Source of the DNA: Listeria monocytogenes
GTDB lineage: Bacteria; Bacillota; Bacilli; Lactobacillales; Listeriaceae
NCBI RefSeq assembly: GCF_041765605.1
Contig: NZ_CP168900.1
Location: 2,496,001-2,560,000 of the forward strand
Length of the DNA stretch: 64,000 nucleotides
Direction: 5' to 3'
A model generated the notes under the pieces. That model was not told where the DNA came from. It did no database searches and saw only the letters and a program-made list of their open reading frames with translations. Positions within the stretch are counted from its first letter, which is position 1. Each line of letters begins with the position of its first letter. Below are positions 48,501 through 58,686 of this stretch, one piece after another. Made by a program: the position numbers and the translations under genes.

Positions 48501-48854
48501 TTAATTTTCTTTGTTACCCCATAAAACGGAATTAATAATCATGTTTGCGAATGCCATAATTGCTGCGAGAATTAACGCTGTTCCAAAACCATCAATTTGG
48601 AAAGAATCTCCAATAAAGAAGGTAGTCATTTCCAGCATAATTGCATTCACAACAAAGGTGAAAAGTCCAAGTGTGAAAATATTAATTGGTAATGTTAAAA
48701 GGAGTAAAATAGGTCTAATTAGCATATTTAAAATTGCTAATATAAAACTCGCTAGTAGCGCTGTCGTGAATCCATCTACATGAAAACTTGTAAAGAATCC
48801 TGATAAAGCTACGAAAAGCACCGAGTTGATAATTACGCCTATAATCCAACGCAT
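48501..48854 (-). CDS. YvlD-like membrane protein (phage-holin-like family 4)
   Basis: The 117-residue protein has four membrane helices (about 4-22, 28-50, 55-78 and 88-110) and the family pattern ASFILAILNMLIRPILLLLTLPINIFTLGLFTFVVNAIML. The name reflects fold similarity; it is a bacterial envelope protein, not a phage remnant. It is the last gene of the four-gene cluster similar to Bacillus yvlABCD, an envelope-stress operon. Confidence 0.88.
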   Translation of the reverse strand: MRWIIGVIINSVLFVALSGFFTSFHVDGFTTALLASFILAILNMLIRPILLLLTLPINIFTLGLFTFVVNAIMLEMTTFFIGDSFQIDGFGTALILAAIMAFANMIINSVLWGNKEN

Positions 48855-48862
48855 GTTTTAGT

Positions 48863-49063
48863 TCACTCCCATTCTGATTCAGGTGTTGCTTTTGGCATAA
48901 TAATCGCAGCTAGTATATACAGTAAAATCCCAGTACCTAAGAATAGAACTGCTCCAGCCCAAATTAAACGAACGATTGTTACTTCAATTCCAAAGTATTC
49001 TGCAATCCCACCACAGACACCAGCAATCATTTTTTGTGAAGAAGATTTATATAACTTTTTCAT
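48863..49063 (-). CDS. PspC-domain protein (YvlC-like)
   Basis: This 66-residue protein is a single PspC domain: KKLYKSSSQKMIAGVCGGIAEYFGIEVTIVRLIW followed by one long hydrophobic helix ending ILAAIIMP. PspC proteins sense or respond to membrane stress. It lies 8 bp upstream of yvlD. The same domain heads the next protein in the cluster, so the operon holds two copies. Confidence 0.92.
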   Translation of the reverse strand: MKKLYKSSSQKMIAGVCGGIAEYFGIEVTIVRLIWAGAVLFLGTGILLYILAAIIMPKATPESEWE

Positions 49064-49085
49064 TGTTTTCCCTTCCTTTCATTTA

Positions 49086-50297
49086 TTAAACGTTTTTTGT
49101 TTCAAGTTCAGAAACCTTGATAATTCCATTTCCTACTTTTGCTTGAAGTGTCGCCATGCTTATTTCTTCTGCATTTTGAGTGAAAACAAAAGTTCTATCT
49201 GCATCGTCCCAAATTTTTGCATTTTTTAAGTCAAAATAGATTTTTTCTTTTTTAGTACCGAGTGTTCCATCGACATTCCATGTTGGCGGAATTTGAATTC
49301 GAATATCGCCATTTGGTGCTTCTAAATCTGCGGCCGAGGAAGTATCGTTTTCAAGTATATACTCAACGTCACCTTGTGCTGCTTTGGCGATCGTTGTATG
49401 GAAGCTACCTTGAAGTGCAATATCTCCTTTAGCAGTAGACATATCCACATTTTCTACTGTGCTACGTTTGAAGAAAATTTCTCCATCCGCTGATTCTGTA
49501 CTTAAGAATTTACCACTAGCTCCAGATGAGCGAATATCACCATGACGCGTTTTAATAATAGCATCTTCAGCAGCAGTATCATCATATTTCAAGTTACCAT
49601 TCAAGAGCTGAATTTTCACTTGCTCGTATAAACGTTTTGGAATAGTAACAACTAAATCGGTTTTTAAAAGTTCATTTTTAGATTCGAAAGTGAAGCTGTC
49701 TGGAGAAATATCAAGCATTGTTTGGCTAAAGAAGTAATCCCATAATTTTTCTTCACTTAGTTGACGAATGGAGCGCGCTTTTTCATGTACTGCTAATACT
49801 GCGCGGATTTTCATTTGTTCTTTGTCCCAAGAACGGATAATAACGTCACCAGTTGCAACTCTTATCGTAAAGGAACGAAAAGTCGCACTATCAAAATTGA
49901 ATTCTCGTACTGGCCGAGGACGTGCTTCTTTCTTCCTTGCACCGTGATGAATTGGTTCGGCATTTCCTTGTCTTGGTCTTCTGTGATGATGGCTATTTCT
50001 CATCGCTTCTCGCACTTCCTGTCTAGCTTGATTACGTCCTAGGTGACGATTTCTTTTTTCCTCCACGCGGCGACGATGCCGTTCAAGTACTTCTTCATTA
50101 CTTGTATCGGAAGAAGGAATCACAAACAAGGCTACTATATAAGCGATAATCGCAATACCGGTTTTCATCGTAATAATGGTGATGATAATATAAATTAGTC
50201 GCAGAAGTGTGGCATCTATCCCTAGAAACTCAGCTAGTCCACCAAACACCCCGCCGACTTTCCGGTCCACTCTTGATCTTCTTAATTTTTTATCCAT
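49086..50297 (-). CDS. PspC domain fused to a DUF4097-like beta-helix region
   Basis: The 403-residue protein begins with a PspC domain (about 1-62: RKVGGVFGGLAEFLGIDATLLRLIYII) with membrane helices. A very basic, His/Arg-rich linker follows (about 70-130), then a DUF4097-like repetitive beta domain (about 135-403), with the alternating pattern D-x-x-x-x-x-x-G-D-I typical of the family. The neighbour at 50364 carries a related beta domain without PspC. The layout suggests a membrane sensor with an adhesin-like beta-solenoid. In Listeria this cluster is, as I recall, induced by cell-envelope antibiotics through LiaSR. Confidence 0.85.
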   Translation of the reverse strand: MDKKLRRSRVDRKVGGVFGGLAEFLGIDATLLRLIYIIITIITMKTGIAIIAYIVALFVIPSSDTSNEEVLERHRRRVEEKRNRHLGRNQARQEVREAMRNSHHHRRPRQGNAEPIHHGARKKEARPRPVREFNFDSATFRSFTIRVATGDVIIRSWDKEQMKIRAVLAVHEKARSIRQLSEEKLWDYFFSQTMLDISPDSFTFESKNELLKTDLVVTIPKRLYEQVKIQLLNGNLKYDDTAAEDAIIKTRHGDIRSSGASGKFLSTESADGEIFFKRSTVENVDMSTAKGDIALQGSFHTTIAKAAQGDVEYILENDTSSAADLEAPNGDIRIQIPPTWNVDGTLGTKKEKIYFDLKNAKIWDDADRTFVFTQNAEEISMATLQAKVGNGIIKVSELETKNV

Positions 50298-50363
50298 GTT
50301 AGCTCTTCCTTTCTTATATCTATGTAAAATCTAGCGCGCTTTCCGGCGCTAGATTTCCTTTAA

Positions 50364-51626
50364 TTATTTTACATCGCGAATTTTTACAGAGCCAGTAGTT
50401 GCTTCTGCTTCGATTTTCAAGGAAGAATCAGCTGCATCTGGTAGTTTAGTGAAAATAATTGATTTACTTACGGATTCTGTTTTAGATTCAAGAATTTCGG
50501 CATCTTTTAAATCTAGAAGTAATTTACCTAAGTTTGTGTGGAAACGGCCATCTACACCAATTGCTGCGGGTACAACCACATCGATATTACCTGCACCAGT
50601 TTTTGCTTTTAAGAAAGTAGCTTCATTTCCAGTTAGTTGATAATTTACATTACCATTTTTAGTTTGTAAATTGGTGGAGTAATAATTACCTTTTACTGCT
50701 ACGTTACCGTTGAATGTTTTCAATGCAACATCACGAATTTCACCATTTTGGATACGAACATTACCATTAATGGACTCAATTTCTGCCAAAGTAGCATTTA
50801 AAGTGCCAATACTGATATTACCATTGGTTGTTTTTACAAATAAATCACGACCAGATAATTCATCCATATGGAAGTTACCATTAAGCATTTTAACGGAAAC
50901 ATAATCATACTCACGACGAGGCAAGTATACAGTTAAGTTTGTAACGATTTGTTTCGATTTAGACTCAAAACGTAAAGTTTCTTCGTCTACACGCAAAGTC
51001 GTTTTGTCAAAGAAGATTTTAAGTGCTTCATCTTCTGGATATTCTTTGAATAGTTTAATCATCGCGTGAACTTTAATGTCGTTCGAATCGGATGGTTTAA
51101 ATTCAATGTTACCATTAGCAATTTCAAATTCTAAAATAGAAAGTGTTGTATCATGATAAATGAAGTCACGTTCGATTTTTGTTGAAGTTAAGAATGGGAA
51201 TGGCATATCTTTCACTTGTTTAAAAGCACTGTTTAGGAAAGAACCGATTTTTTCACCCGCTTGGGATAAATCATTAACCATATTGCGCATGGAGTCTTCA
51301 CGATCTTTAGAAGAATTTTCGCCATCTTCTTCCTCGTATCTTTCACGATTTTCTGGAGCTGGCTCTGGACGTCTTTTACGACTTTTTGGAGGTGTGTAAG
51401 GGTTGCCTTGATTGTTCCAGCCTTTACTGTAATCATATGATAGTTCTTCTTCTATTTCTTTTTCGACTTGTTCTTCTTCGCTTGGCGCTGCAGAACGACG
51501 AATATTTTCATTTGCTGCTGTTTTACCTTCTTTTTTAGAAATATTTTCAAGTAATGTAAGAGCTTCTTCAGTGGAGATAATACCTTGTTTTACTAATTCA
51601 AGAATACGTTTGCGTTCATTTTCCAT
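50364..51626 (-). CDS. YvlB-like protein with DUF4097 beta domain
   Basis: ATG 51626 (MENERKRILELV), eight bases after AGGAGG, gives 420 residues. Residues 1-30 form the short helical SHOCT-like motif (ILELVKQGIISTEEALTLLENI). An acidic low-complexity linker follows (about 35-130), then a DUF4097 beta-solenoid (about 150-420) with regular repeats such as VKTTNGNISIGTLNATLAEIESINGNVRI. No membrane helix or signal peptide is visible, so it is probably cytoplasmic and may bind the PspC partners. It is the first gene of the cluster. Confidence 0.88.
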   Translation of the reverse strand: MENERKRILELVKQGIISTEEALTLLENISKKEGKTAANENIRRSAAPSEEEQVEKEIEEELSYDYSKGWNNQGNPYTPPKSRKRRPEPAPENRERYEEEDGENSSKDREDSMRNMVNDLSQAGEKIGSFLNSAFKQVKDMPFPFLTSTKIERDFIYHDTTLSILEFEIANGNIEFKPSDSNDIKVHAMIKLFKEYPEDEALKIFFDKTTLRVDEETLRFESKSKQIVTNLTVYLPRREYDYVSVKMLNGNFHMDELSGRDLFVKTTNGNISIGTLNATLAEIESINGNVRIQNGEIRDVALKTFNGNVAVKGNYYSTNLQTKNGNVNYQLTGNEATFLKAKTGAGNIDVVVPAAIGVDGRFHTNLGKLLLDLKDAEILESKTESVSKSIIFTKLPDAADSSLKIEAEATTGSVKIRDVK

Positions 51627-51652
51627 TTTCATTTCCTCCTATAATTTAGGCT

Positions 51653-51683
51653 ATACTATTTTAGGCTTGCTTTCACATGCAAG
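51653..51683 (-). promoter_or_regulatory. Promoter and inverted repeat upstream of the yvl-type cluster
   Basis: On the minus strand TTGCAT (51682-51677) and TAGTAT (51658-51653) are 18 bp apart. The inverted repeat CTTGC-N8-GCAAG at 51666-51683 covers the -35. A response-regulator site is possible, but the match to any known box was not verified. Confidence 0.4.
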
Positions 51684-51797
51684 TAACATATCTGTTTTAT
51701 CTATGACTCTATTATGAAGGAAAAAATAATTTCTGTCATACAACCAGAGGATGATTATTTGTTTGGACTTTGGGTGGTTTGGTCTTAAGGACTATTA

Positions 51798-51832
51798 AAA
51801 ACCCCGCTTATATTTTGCATAAGCGGGGTTTT
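51798..51832. terminator. Terminator of uvrBA
   Basis: A perfect 14-bp stem (AAAACCCCGCTTAT and complement) with a seven-base loop lies just past the uvrA stop codon, with T-runs on both strands. Confidence 0.92.
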
Positions 51833-51834
51833 GA

Positions 51835-54705
51835 TTATTTTTTCTTGGCTGTTGCGATTCGTTCTTCTGTGCGTTCTTTATCGCGTTCTAAAATTGGTTT
51901 CAAGTATTTACCTGTATATGATTTTTTCGAGCGAGCGATTTTTTCAGGTGTGCCGGTTGCAATAATTTGACCGCCACCATCGCCGCCTTCTGGTCCTAAA
52001 TCAATCAAGTAATCCGCTTGTTTAATTACGTCAAGGTTATGCTCAATAACTAATACTGTATCGCCATTTTCTTCTACAAGTCTTTGTAATACTTTGAGTA
52101 AACGACCAATATCATCTGCGTGGAGACCAGTGGTTGGTTCATCAAGAATATAGAAAGATTTTCCGTTACTACGCTTGTGAAGTTCCGAAGCTAGCTTAAC
52201 ACGCTGTGCTTCACCACCAGAAAGAGTCGTAGCAGGTTGCCCAAGTCGAATATAACCAAGTCCAACATCCACAATCGTTTGCAGTTTACGTGCAATTCTC
52301 GGTTGGTTAGTGAAATATTCTAGGCCTTCTTCTACAGTCATCTCTAATACTTCAGCAATATTTTTGCCTTTGTAACGAATATCTAACGTTTCGCCATTGT
52401 ATCGTTTTCCATGACAAACTTCACAAGGCACATACACATCTGGCAAGAAATGCATTTCAATTTTAATGATTCCGTCGCCTTTACATGCCTCACAACGTCC
52501 ACCTTTTACGTTAAAACTAAAGCGACCTTTTTTATAGCCACGAACTTTGGCTTCGTTAGTACTTGCAAAAAGGTCCCGAATATCATCGAAAGCCCCTGTA
52601 TAAGTGGCAGGATTAGATCTTGGTGTTCTTCCGATTGGCGATTGATCTATATTGATGATTTTTTCTAAGTTTTCGATACCTTTTATTTCTTTATGTTCAC
52701 CAGGTTTTGCATGGTTTCTATTTAGCTTTCTCGCTAATGCTTTACGTAATACTTCATTCACTAACGAGCTCTTTCCTGAACCTGACACTCCGGTTACGCA
52801 AGAAAAAGTAGCTAATGGAATTTTTGCATTTACGTTTTTGAGATTATTTGCTTTAGCGCCAATGATTTCTAATTCCAGTCCGTTACCTTTTCTTCTTTTG
52901 GCAGGAACCGGGATGAATTTTTTGCCTGAAAGGTAGTCACCAGTGATTGAATTTTTATTTTTGGCAACTTCTTCTGGCGTTCCGGCTGCTACAATTCGCC
53001 CGCCGTGTTCTCCCGCGCCTGGACCAATATCAATAAGGTAATCTGCAGCCATCATTGTATCTTCGTCATGTTCAACGACAATAAGTGTATTTCCAATGTC
53101 ACGCATACTTTGAAGCGTGCTAATTAGACGATCATTATCTCGTTGATGAAGTCCAATGGAAGGTTCGTCCAGGATATAAAGTACCCCTGTCAGCCTTGAG
53201 CCAATTTGTGTCGCCAGTCGAATACGCTGTGCTTCACCACCTGAAAGTGTTCCAGCCGCACGACTCATCGTTAAATAATCAAGTCCAACATTTTTAAGGA
53301 AGCCAAGTCGAGCACGTACTTCTTTGAAAATTGGAGCAGCAATTTGTGTTTCTTTTTCAGAAAAGTCTAAGCTATCAAAGAAATCTAGTGCTTCATTAAT
53401 AGAAAACTCACTGATTTGGCCAATATGATGGTCATTTACTTTAACGGAAAGTGTTTCTTCTTTTAGACGATAACCTTTGCAAGATGGGCAAGGTAAATCC
53501 GTCATATATTGTGCCATTTGGTCACGTGTGAAATCGGAATTTGTTTCACGATAGCGACGTTCGATATTCGGAAGTATCCCTTCAAATGGAATCCAAGTTT
53601 CACGTGTCATGCCGAAATCATTCTTGTATTCGAAGTAAAATTCTTTGTCTTTTGATCCATTCAAAATGATATCTAATTCTTCTTTGGATAGCTTCTCAAG
53701 AGGGGTATCCATATCTATTCCAAATTCTTTACAGGCAGAAGCTAGCATTTGCGGATAGTACTGTGAACTAATTGGACGCCAAGGAATAATGGCACCTTCA
53801 TTTAGAGACAGACTTCTGTCGGGAATAACTGTGTCGACATCGACTTCAAGTTTTGTTCCAAGCCCATCACAAGTTGGACAAGCGCCAAATGGGCTATTGA
53901 AAGAGAACATTCTTGGTTCTAATTCCCCCACCGAAAAGCCACAATAAGGACATGCATAGTGTTCGCTAAATAATAGTTCTTTATCGCCCATTATATCAAC
54001 GACTGCATAACCATCTGCTAAACGAAGTGCCGCTTCAATGGAATCGTACAAACGAGTATTGATGCCCTCTTTAATCACAATGCGGTCAATGATAATTTCG
54101 ATTGAATGCTTTTTGTTTTTCTCGATTTCAATTTCGTCATTGATATCATAAATTTCTCCATCAACACGAATTCGAACATAGCCTTCTTTTTTTATTTCCT
54201 CAATAGTTTTCTTATGGGTTCCTTTTTTACCAGAAACGATTGGAGCCATTATTTGAATACGCGTTTTTTCTGGGTATTCTAGGACGCGATCCACCATTTG
54301 TTCGATTGTTTGGGAAGTGATTTCAATACCGTGATTTGGACAAACTGGATGCCCAACACGAGCATAAAGTAAACGCAAATAATCATGGATTTCTGTAACA
54401 GTACCAACAGTTGACCGTGGATTACGGCTTGTTGTTTTTTGATCAATCGAAATGGCAGGGCTTAATCCTTCAATTAAATCTACATCTGGTTTATCCATTT
54501 GCCCTAAAAATTGGCGCGCATACGCGGACAAAGACTCTACGTAACGTCTTTGTCCCTCTGCATAAATCGTATCAAAAGCAAGCGAAGATTTACCTGAACC
54601 TGAAAGTCCAGTCATAACTACTAATTTGTCTCTAGGAATCTCTACATCAATGTTTTTTAAGTTATGGGCTCTTGCACCCTGAATTACTATTTTCTCTTTA
54701 TCCAA
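51835..54705 (-). CDS. uvrA: Excinuclease ABC subunit A
   Basis: The 956-residue protein carries two ABC ATPase modules with Walker [10 protein letters not shown] (about 31-39) and GVSGSGKSS (about 640), two LSGGEAQR signatures, and two zinc-finger modules (CPYCG...CPTC about 250-280, and CEAC...CEVC about 740-765). UvrA finds helix-distorting DNA damage and loads UvrB. It follows uvrB by 7 bp. Confidence 0.98.
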   Translation of the reverse strand: MDKEKIVIQGARAHNLKNIDVEIPRDKLVVMTGLSGSGKSSLAFDTIYAEGQRRYVESLSAYARQFLGQMDKPDVDLIEGLSPAISIDQKTTSRNPRSTVGTVTEIHDYLRLLYARVGHPVCPNHGIEITSQTIEQMVDRVLEYPEKTRIQIMAPIVSGKKGTHKKTIEEIKKEGYVRIRVDGEIYDINDEIEIEKNKKHSIEIIIDRIVIKEGINTRLYDSIEAALRLADGYAVVDIMGDKELLFSEHYACPYCGFSVGELEPRMFSFNSPFGACPTCDGLGTKLEVDVDTVIPDRSLSLNEGAIIPWRPISSQYYPQMLASACKEFGIDMDTPLEKLSKEELDIILNGSKDKEFYFEYKNDFGMTRETWIPFEGILPNIERRYRETNSDFTRDQMAQYMTDLPCPSCKGYRLKEETLSVKVNDHHIGQISEFSINEALDFFDSLDFSEKETQIAAPIFKEVRARLGFLKNVGLDYLTMSRAAGTLSGGEAQRIRLATQIGSRLTGVLYILDEPSIGLHQRDNDRLISTLQSMRDIGNTLIVVEHDEDTMMAADYLIDIGPGAGEHGGRIVAAGTPEEVAKNKNSITGDYLSGKKFIPVPAKRRKGNGLELEIIGAKANNLKNVNAKIPLATFSCVTGVSGSGKSSLVNEVLRKALARKLNRNHAKPGEHKEIKGIENLEKIINIDQSPIGRTPRSNPATYTGAFDDIRDLFASTNEAKVRGYKKGRFSFNVKGGRCEACKGDGIIKIEMHFLPDVYVPCEVCHGKRYNGETLDIRYKGKNIAEVLEMTVEEGLEYFTNQPRIARKLQTIVDVGLGYIRLGQPATTLSGGEAQRVKLASELHKRSNGKSFYILDEPTTGLHADDIGRLLKVLQRLVEENGDTVLVIEHNLDVIKQADYLIDLGPEGGDGGGQIIATGTPEKIARSKKSYTGKYLKPILERDKERTEERIATAKKK

Positions 54706-54712
54706 TTTCGCT

Positions 54713-56689
54713 TCATCCTTCCGCTTTTATTTCCAGTAAAGCATCGCGAAGTTCAGCAGCACGTTCGAAATCAAGTGCTTTGGCTGCTTCTTTCATTTCA
54801 TGTTCCATACCTTCAATGAACACATCGCGTTCTTTCTTAGACATTTTGCTTAAATCATGTTGCTTCACTGCTTCTCTTTCATCTGCGGCAGAAGTCGCTG
54901 CGATGATACCACGAATTTCTTTTTTGATTGTTTTTGGCGTAATGCCATGTTTTTCATTATATTCAATTTGGATTTTACGACGGCGTTCTGTTTCGCCGAT
55001 AGAATTGCGCATCGAATCGGTCATTTTATCAGCATACATGATTACTCGACCGTTTTCATTACGAGCCGCTCGACCCATTGTTTGAATTAAGGAACGCTCG
55101 GAACGAAGGAATCCTTCTTTGTCTGCATCTAAAATGGCGACAAGAGATACTTCAGGTAAGTCGATTCCTTCACGGAGCAAGTTAATTCCAACGATAACAT
55201 CATACACTCCAAGTCGAAGGTCCCGAATGATTTCAATTCGTTCTAGCGTCTTAACTTCCGAGTGAAGATATTGTACTTTGACGCCTGCTTCTTTGAGATA
55301 GTTGGTCAAATCCTCTGACATTTTTTTCGTTAAAGTGGTGATTAAAACACGTTCGTTTTTCTCGACACGATCATTAATCTCATCCATTAAGTCATCGATT
55401 TGTCCTTGAATCGGGCGAATTTCTACGATTGGATCTAGCAAGCCGGTTGGTCGGATGATTTGTTCAATAACATCCGGATTTTTTTCTAGTTCATAAGGGC
55501 CTGGTGTGGCGGAAATGAACATAATTTGATTGATATGCTTTTCAAATTCTTCTAAACGAAGCGGCCGGTTATCTAGAGCGCTAGGCAATCTAAAGCCATG
55601 ATCAACTAGCATTTGTTTTCTGGCTTGGTCACCGTTAAACATACCACGAATTTGCGGCATCGTAACGTGTGACTCATCAATTACCATTTGGAAATCGTCT
55701 GGGAAGTAATCGAGTAACGTGTATGGTGTAACTCCCGCTGGACGAAGGGATAAATGTCTAGAATAGTTCTCAATACCAGAGCAATAACCCATTTCTTCCA
55801 TCATTTCTAAATCATAATTCGTCCGTTGTTCAAGACGTTGTGCTTCGAGTAATTTATTATCTGCACGCAAAACTTGGAGGCGGTCTTCGAGTTCCGCTTT
55901 TATATTAACAATTGCTTTTTTCATAATATCAGGTCTGGTAACAAAGTGAGATGCCGGAAAAATAGAAACATGTTCTCTTTCTCCAATAATTTCGCCAGTA
56001 AGTGCATCTACCTCTCTAATCCGTTCAATTTCATCACCGAAAAATTCAATCCTCATGCAGTGCTCGTCTCTTGATGCCGGGAAAATTTCGACAACATCAC
56101 CGCGAACACGGAAGCGCCCACGTTGAAAATCTATATCATTTCGATCATATTGAATATCTACTAATTTGCGCAGTAGCTGATCACGGCTAATTTCCATGCC
56201 AACACGAAGCGAAACGAGCATCTCTCCATATTCGATCGGCGAACCTAAGCCATAAATACACGATACACTGGCAATGATAATCACATCACGCCGTTCAAAA
56301 AGCGCAGCCGTAGCAGAGTGACGAAGCTTATCTATTTCATCATTAATGCTGGCATCTTTCTCGATATATGTGTCACTTTGTGGAACATAGGCTTCTGGTT
56401 GATAGTAATCATAGTAACTGACAAAATATTCTACCGCGTTATTTGGGAAAAATTCTTTAAACTCGCTATACAGCTGTCCCGCTAACGTCTTATTGTGAGC
56501 CATGACAAGTGTCGGCTTATTTACTTCTTGAATCACATTGGATACGGTAAAAGTTTTCCCTGTACCGGTTGCACCAAGTAAAGTTTGGTGTTTCAAGCCT
56601 TTTTTTAATCCCGCAACTAATTGTTCTATTGCTCTAGGTTGGTCTCCTTGTGGGCTATACTTAGAAACTAACTCAAATTTATCCTTCAA
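54713..56689 (-). CDS. uvrB: Excinuclease ABC subunit B
   Basis: The 658-residue helicase-like protein has Walker [11 protein letters not shown] (about 40-49), the beta-hairpin region [21 protein letters not shown] (about 92-112), DESH, motif V/VI residues QTMGRAARN and the C-terminal UVR motif (about 620-655). It verifies damage and recruits UvrC. The promoter region contains a LexA box, so the operon is SOS-controlled. The start is preceded by a 100-base leader containing a weak hairpin (56771-56790). Confidence 0.98.
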   Translation of the reverse strand: MKDKFELVSKYSPQGDQPRAIEQLVAGLKKGLKHQTLLGATGTGKTFTVSNVIQEVNKPTLVMAHNKTLAGQLYSEFKEFFPNNAVEYFVSYYDYYQPEAYVPQSDTYIEKDASINDEIDKLRHSATAALFERRDVIIIASVSCIYGLGSPIEYGEMLVSLRVGMEISRDQLLRKLVDIQYDRNDIDFQRGRFRVRGDVVEIFPASRDEHCMRIEFFGDEIERIREVDALTGEIIGEREHVSIFPASHFVTRPDIMKKAIVNIKAELEDRLQVLRADNKLLEAQRLEQRTNYDLEMMEEMGYCSGIENYSRHLSLRPAGVTPYTLLDYFPDDFQMVIDESHVTMPQIRGMFNGDQARKQMLVDHGFRLPSALDNRPLRLEEFEKHINQIMFISATPGPYELEKNPDVIEQIIRPTGLLDPIVEIRPIQGQIDDLMDEINDRVEKNERVLITTLTKKMSEDLTNYLKEAGVKVQYLHSEVKTLERIEIIRDLRLGVYDVIVGINLLREGIDLPEVSLVAILDADKEGFLRSERSLIQTMGRAARNENGRVIMYADKMTDSMRNSIGETERRRKIQIEYNEKHGITPKTIKKEIRGIIAATSAADEREAVKQHDLSKMSKKERDVFIEGMEHEMKEAAKALDFERAAELRDALLEIKAEG

Positions 56690-56800
56690 CTCGGATTCCC
56701 CCTATTCTTTATCGGTCCGATTCTGGTATCTGAAAAGCTTTATTTGTGAAAAGTCCAGCAAAGCAAAAAGCGGATTTTTTCAGATCCGTTAATGTTTCTA

Positions 56801-56850
56801 TTTTATCATAAATATTTTAATTAGCCTAGCAAAAACCGAACATATTTTCG
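56801..56850 (-). promoter_or_regulatory. SOS-regulated promoter of uvrBA (LexA box)
   Basis: The plus-strand motif CGAACATATTTTCG (56837-56850) differs by one base from the Gram-positive LexA box CGAACATATGTTCG. The minus-strand -35 TTGCTA (56832-56827) directly follows it, and the -10 lies in TATGATAAAAT near 56801-56811. Repressor and polymerase would compete. Confidence 0.8.
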
Positions 56851-56866
56851 TATTTGTTGAAAAATA

Positions 56867-56894
56867 AAAAACGCAACCTGTTGATTACGCTTTT
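56867..56894 (-). terminator. Terminator of csbA
   Basis: On the minus strand AAAAGCGTAA pairs with TTGCGTTTTT around an eight-base loop, ending in a T-run, about 47 bp beyond the csbA stop codon. Confidence 0.6.
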
Positions 56895-56940
56895 CTTTAT
56901 TTTATCACTTTTACGCTTTTCCACCTATATATTTGCTTTG

Positions 56941-57180
56941 TTAAAAATCACTGCCACTCTTCTTTAAACGTCGCAGCATATATGTTGCAAGCACAAAACC
57001 AATGGTCATCGAAAAAGCATCAATAATAATAAGCCACATAGAACTCGTATAACCTAACTTGGCAGAAGCGGCGATCAAAATCACCATCAAAAGCAAAGCG
57101 ACATAACGATTATAGGTGATTCTCGCAAAAAGAATAACAAGGAGACAAGGGAAAATAAGCGCAGATATAATTTGATCCAT
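56941..57180 (-). CDS. csbA: CsbA-like small membrane protein
   Basis: The 79-residue protein has three hydrophobic segments (about 3-20, 26-44 and 48-68) and ends in a basic tail RRLKKSGSDF. Sequence, size and place upstream of uvrBA match Bacillus CsbA, which is SigB-regulated there. I found no clear SigB promoter directly in front of this copy; it may be co-transcribed with the gene 20 bp upstream. Function unknown. Confidence 0.8.
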   Translation of the reverse strand: MDQIISALIFPCLLVILFARITYNRYVALLLMVILIAASAKLGYTSSMWLIIIDAFSMTIGFVLATYMLRRLKKSGSDF

Positions 57181-57200
57181 CTTACTTTCCTCCCCCTTTT

Positions 57201-57848
57201 TTACGCGTCTCGCAATGCTTTGGTCGTTATTTCCGTTGTAAGCTGTGGTAATTCTGTTTTTTCGATACCTTTTTCAGCAAGCATATCTGGTAAAATTTCT
57301 TTTAAAAAGTACTTCACGCTAGCCATTTCTCGGTACTGATAAATGGTTGCAAGTGCTTCACTATAGATTTCTACAAAAATATTTTCTGGATTTCCTTTTT
57401 GAATTTCACCAAAGGATTCATATAACAAATCTACTTTATCAGAAATTGCGAGGATTTTCCCTTCCAACGTACTGTCTTTACCTTCTTTTAGCAAATGATG
57501 ATAAATCGGCTGGTACGTTTCTGGAATTTCCCGTTCAATAAAGTTTTTTGTCATGCTTTCTTCTACTTCTGAAAGCATTTCGCGGAGTTCTGTCGTTGCG
57601 TATTTTACAGGCGTTTTTATATCACCGATGAAAAGCTCGGAATAATCGTGGTTTAGCGCTTTTTCGTATAGTGCACGCCAATTCACTTCATTCCCGGCTT
57701 CTTCCTCTACAGCGCCGAAAAATTGAGCAATGGAAGTAACTTTATATGAATGTTCTGCAACAGAGTGCTCTTGATATTTAAATTTTCCTGGGCAACGATA
57801 AATGTTTTCTAAATCTGATAAACTTTGGAAATATTGATGAATTCCCAT
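57201..57848 (-). CDS. HD-domain 5'-deoxynucleotidase (YfbR-like)
   Basis: The 215-residue protein has the HD metal residues His33 (SVAEHSYKV), His67-Asp68 (ALNHDYSE) and Asp137 (ISDKVD), plus Arg18 (NIYRCPG), at nearly the same positions as in E. coli YfbR, which dephosphorylates deoxynucleoside monophosphates. A role in nucleotide pool cleaning is likely but inferred. The gene lies 21 bp downstream of a small membrane protein and 20 bp before csbA. Confidence 0.85.
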   Translation of the reverse strand: MGIHQYFQSLSDLENIYRCPGKFKYQEHSVAEHSYKVTSIAQFFGAVEEEAGNEVNWRALYEKALNHDYSELFIGDIKTPVKYATTELREMLSEVEESMTKNFIEREIPETYQPIYHHLLKEGKDSTLEGKILAISDKVDLLYESFGEIQKGNPENIFVEIYSEALATIYQYREMASVKYFLKEILPDMLAEKGIEKTELPQLTTEITTKALRDA

Positions 57849-57869
57849 ATTATCCCTCCATTCTTCGTT

Positions 57870-58256
57870 TTATTCTTCGCGTTTTTGTTTTTTATTAGCA
57901 GGATTGGTATTTTCGATTTCACGCATCATTAGCGCCGCAGCGTAACCAATTAACGCAATCATTGCGGCTGAGTAAGTTCTAAAATTATCGGTAGCAAAAA
58001 TGAAAATAATTGCTGAAAATAAAAGTGTCGTCAATATTCCCCAGCTAAACAGCTTTGTCCCGCGAGCTGTCCCTACTTTCATATGTGAATAAATCCCGAC
58101 ATAACAAACGAACTGAATGATAATAAATTGCGCGATAGATAAACCGATGACTACCGTAAGATTGTTATTCCAAACTACTGCTAAAACCGCAATAATAATC
58201 ATCACTATAATTCCTGTAATAACAATGAATTTTTGCATTGGTGATAATTTCTTCAA
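57870..58256 (-). CDS. Four-helix membrane protein, unknown
   Basis: The 128-residue protein has four predicted membrane helices (about 10-30, 33-54, 66-86 and 91-110) and a charged, Lys/Glu/Asn-rich C-terminal tail. No family is recognised. The ribosome site GGAGG is about seven bases before the ATG. It starts the short run unknown-yfbR-csbA, which probably shares a transcript. Confidence 0.7.
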   Translation of the reverse strand: MKKLSPMQKFIVITGIIVMIIIAVLAVVWNNNLTVVIGLSIAQFIIIQFVCYVGIYSHMKVGTARGTKLFSWGILTTLLFSAIIFIFATDNFRTYSAAMIALIGYAAALMMREIENTNPANKKQKREE

Positions 58257-58323
58257 AATACTTCCTCCAAGCTTTTATTTGTTACTTACTTTACCATAAT
58301 CTCTGTTTAATTGGGATAAAAAA

Positions 58324-58373
58324 CACCCATCATTCCTAAAAAGGTTTTCTGAGCGTCCCACTTAATGATGGTG
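58324..58373 (-). terminator. Terminator of the ArsR gene, overlapping its last codons
   Basis: On the minus strand CACCATCATT, which encodes the C-terminal histidines, pairs with AATGATGGGTG located after the stop codon and followed by six T residues. The long loop (about 29 nt) is unusual. Confidence 0.65.
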
Positions 58374-58667
58374 CACGTGTCGAATTGCTTGTGTAAGTAA
58401 TTCTAATACGTGATTATCATCTTGCATATAATAAATCGTTGTGCCTTCACGTCTTGATTTCACAAGCCTTAAGTTTTTCAAAAAACGCAGCTGGTGAGAA
58501 ACAGTTGTTTGGTTAAACGCAAGTGTTCGCGCAATTTCATTCACAGAGTACTCGCGGTCCTGAAGCAAACTTAAAATCTGCACACGCGTTGGATCAGAAA
58601 GCGCCTTAAAAATCTGCGTGACACTAAATAGCGTTTCTTCATCTAAAGATTGTTTTGCGTTTTCCAT
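58362..58667 (-). CDS. ArsR/SmtB-family metal sensor, CzrA-like
   Basis: The 101-residue winged-helix protein has the ArsR core [14 protein letters not shown] (about 22-35) and the recognition helix [13 protein letters not shown] (about 51-63). The alpha-5 zinc site is complete: Asp84, His86, His97 and His100 (D-x-H-x10-H-x2-H), the same numbering as Staphylococcus CzrA. Cysteines of the ArsR/CadC alpha-3 sites are absent, so zinc or cobalt is more likely than arsenic or cadmium. CzrA normally represses a zinc exporter, but no exporter gene is adjacent here. It is monocistronic. Confidence 0.88.
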   Translation of the reverse strand: MENAKQSLDEETLFSVTQIFKALSDPTRVQILSLLQDREYSVNEIARTLAFNQTTVSHQLRFLKNLRLVKSRREGTTIYYMQDDNHVLELLTQAIRHVHHH

Positions 58668-58686
58668 TGAATATCACTCCATTTTC

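Noticed and set aside
48501-48854. The holin-like protein as a sign of a prophage.
   Set aside because: It belongs to the YvlD family in a conserved stress operon; no other phage genes are present.
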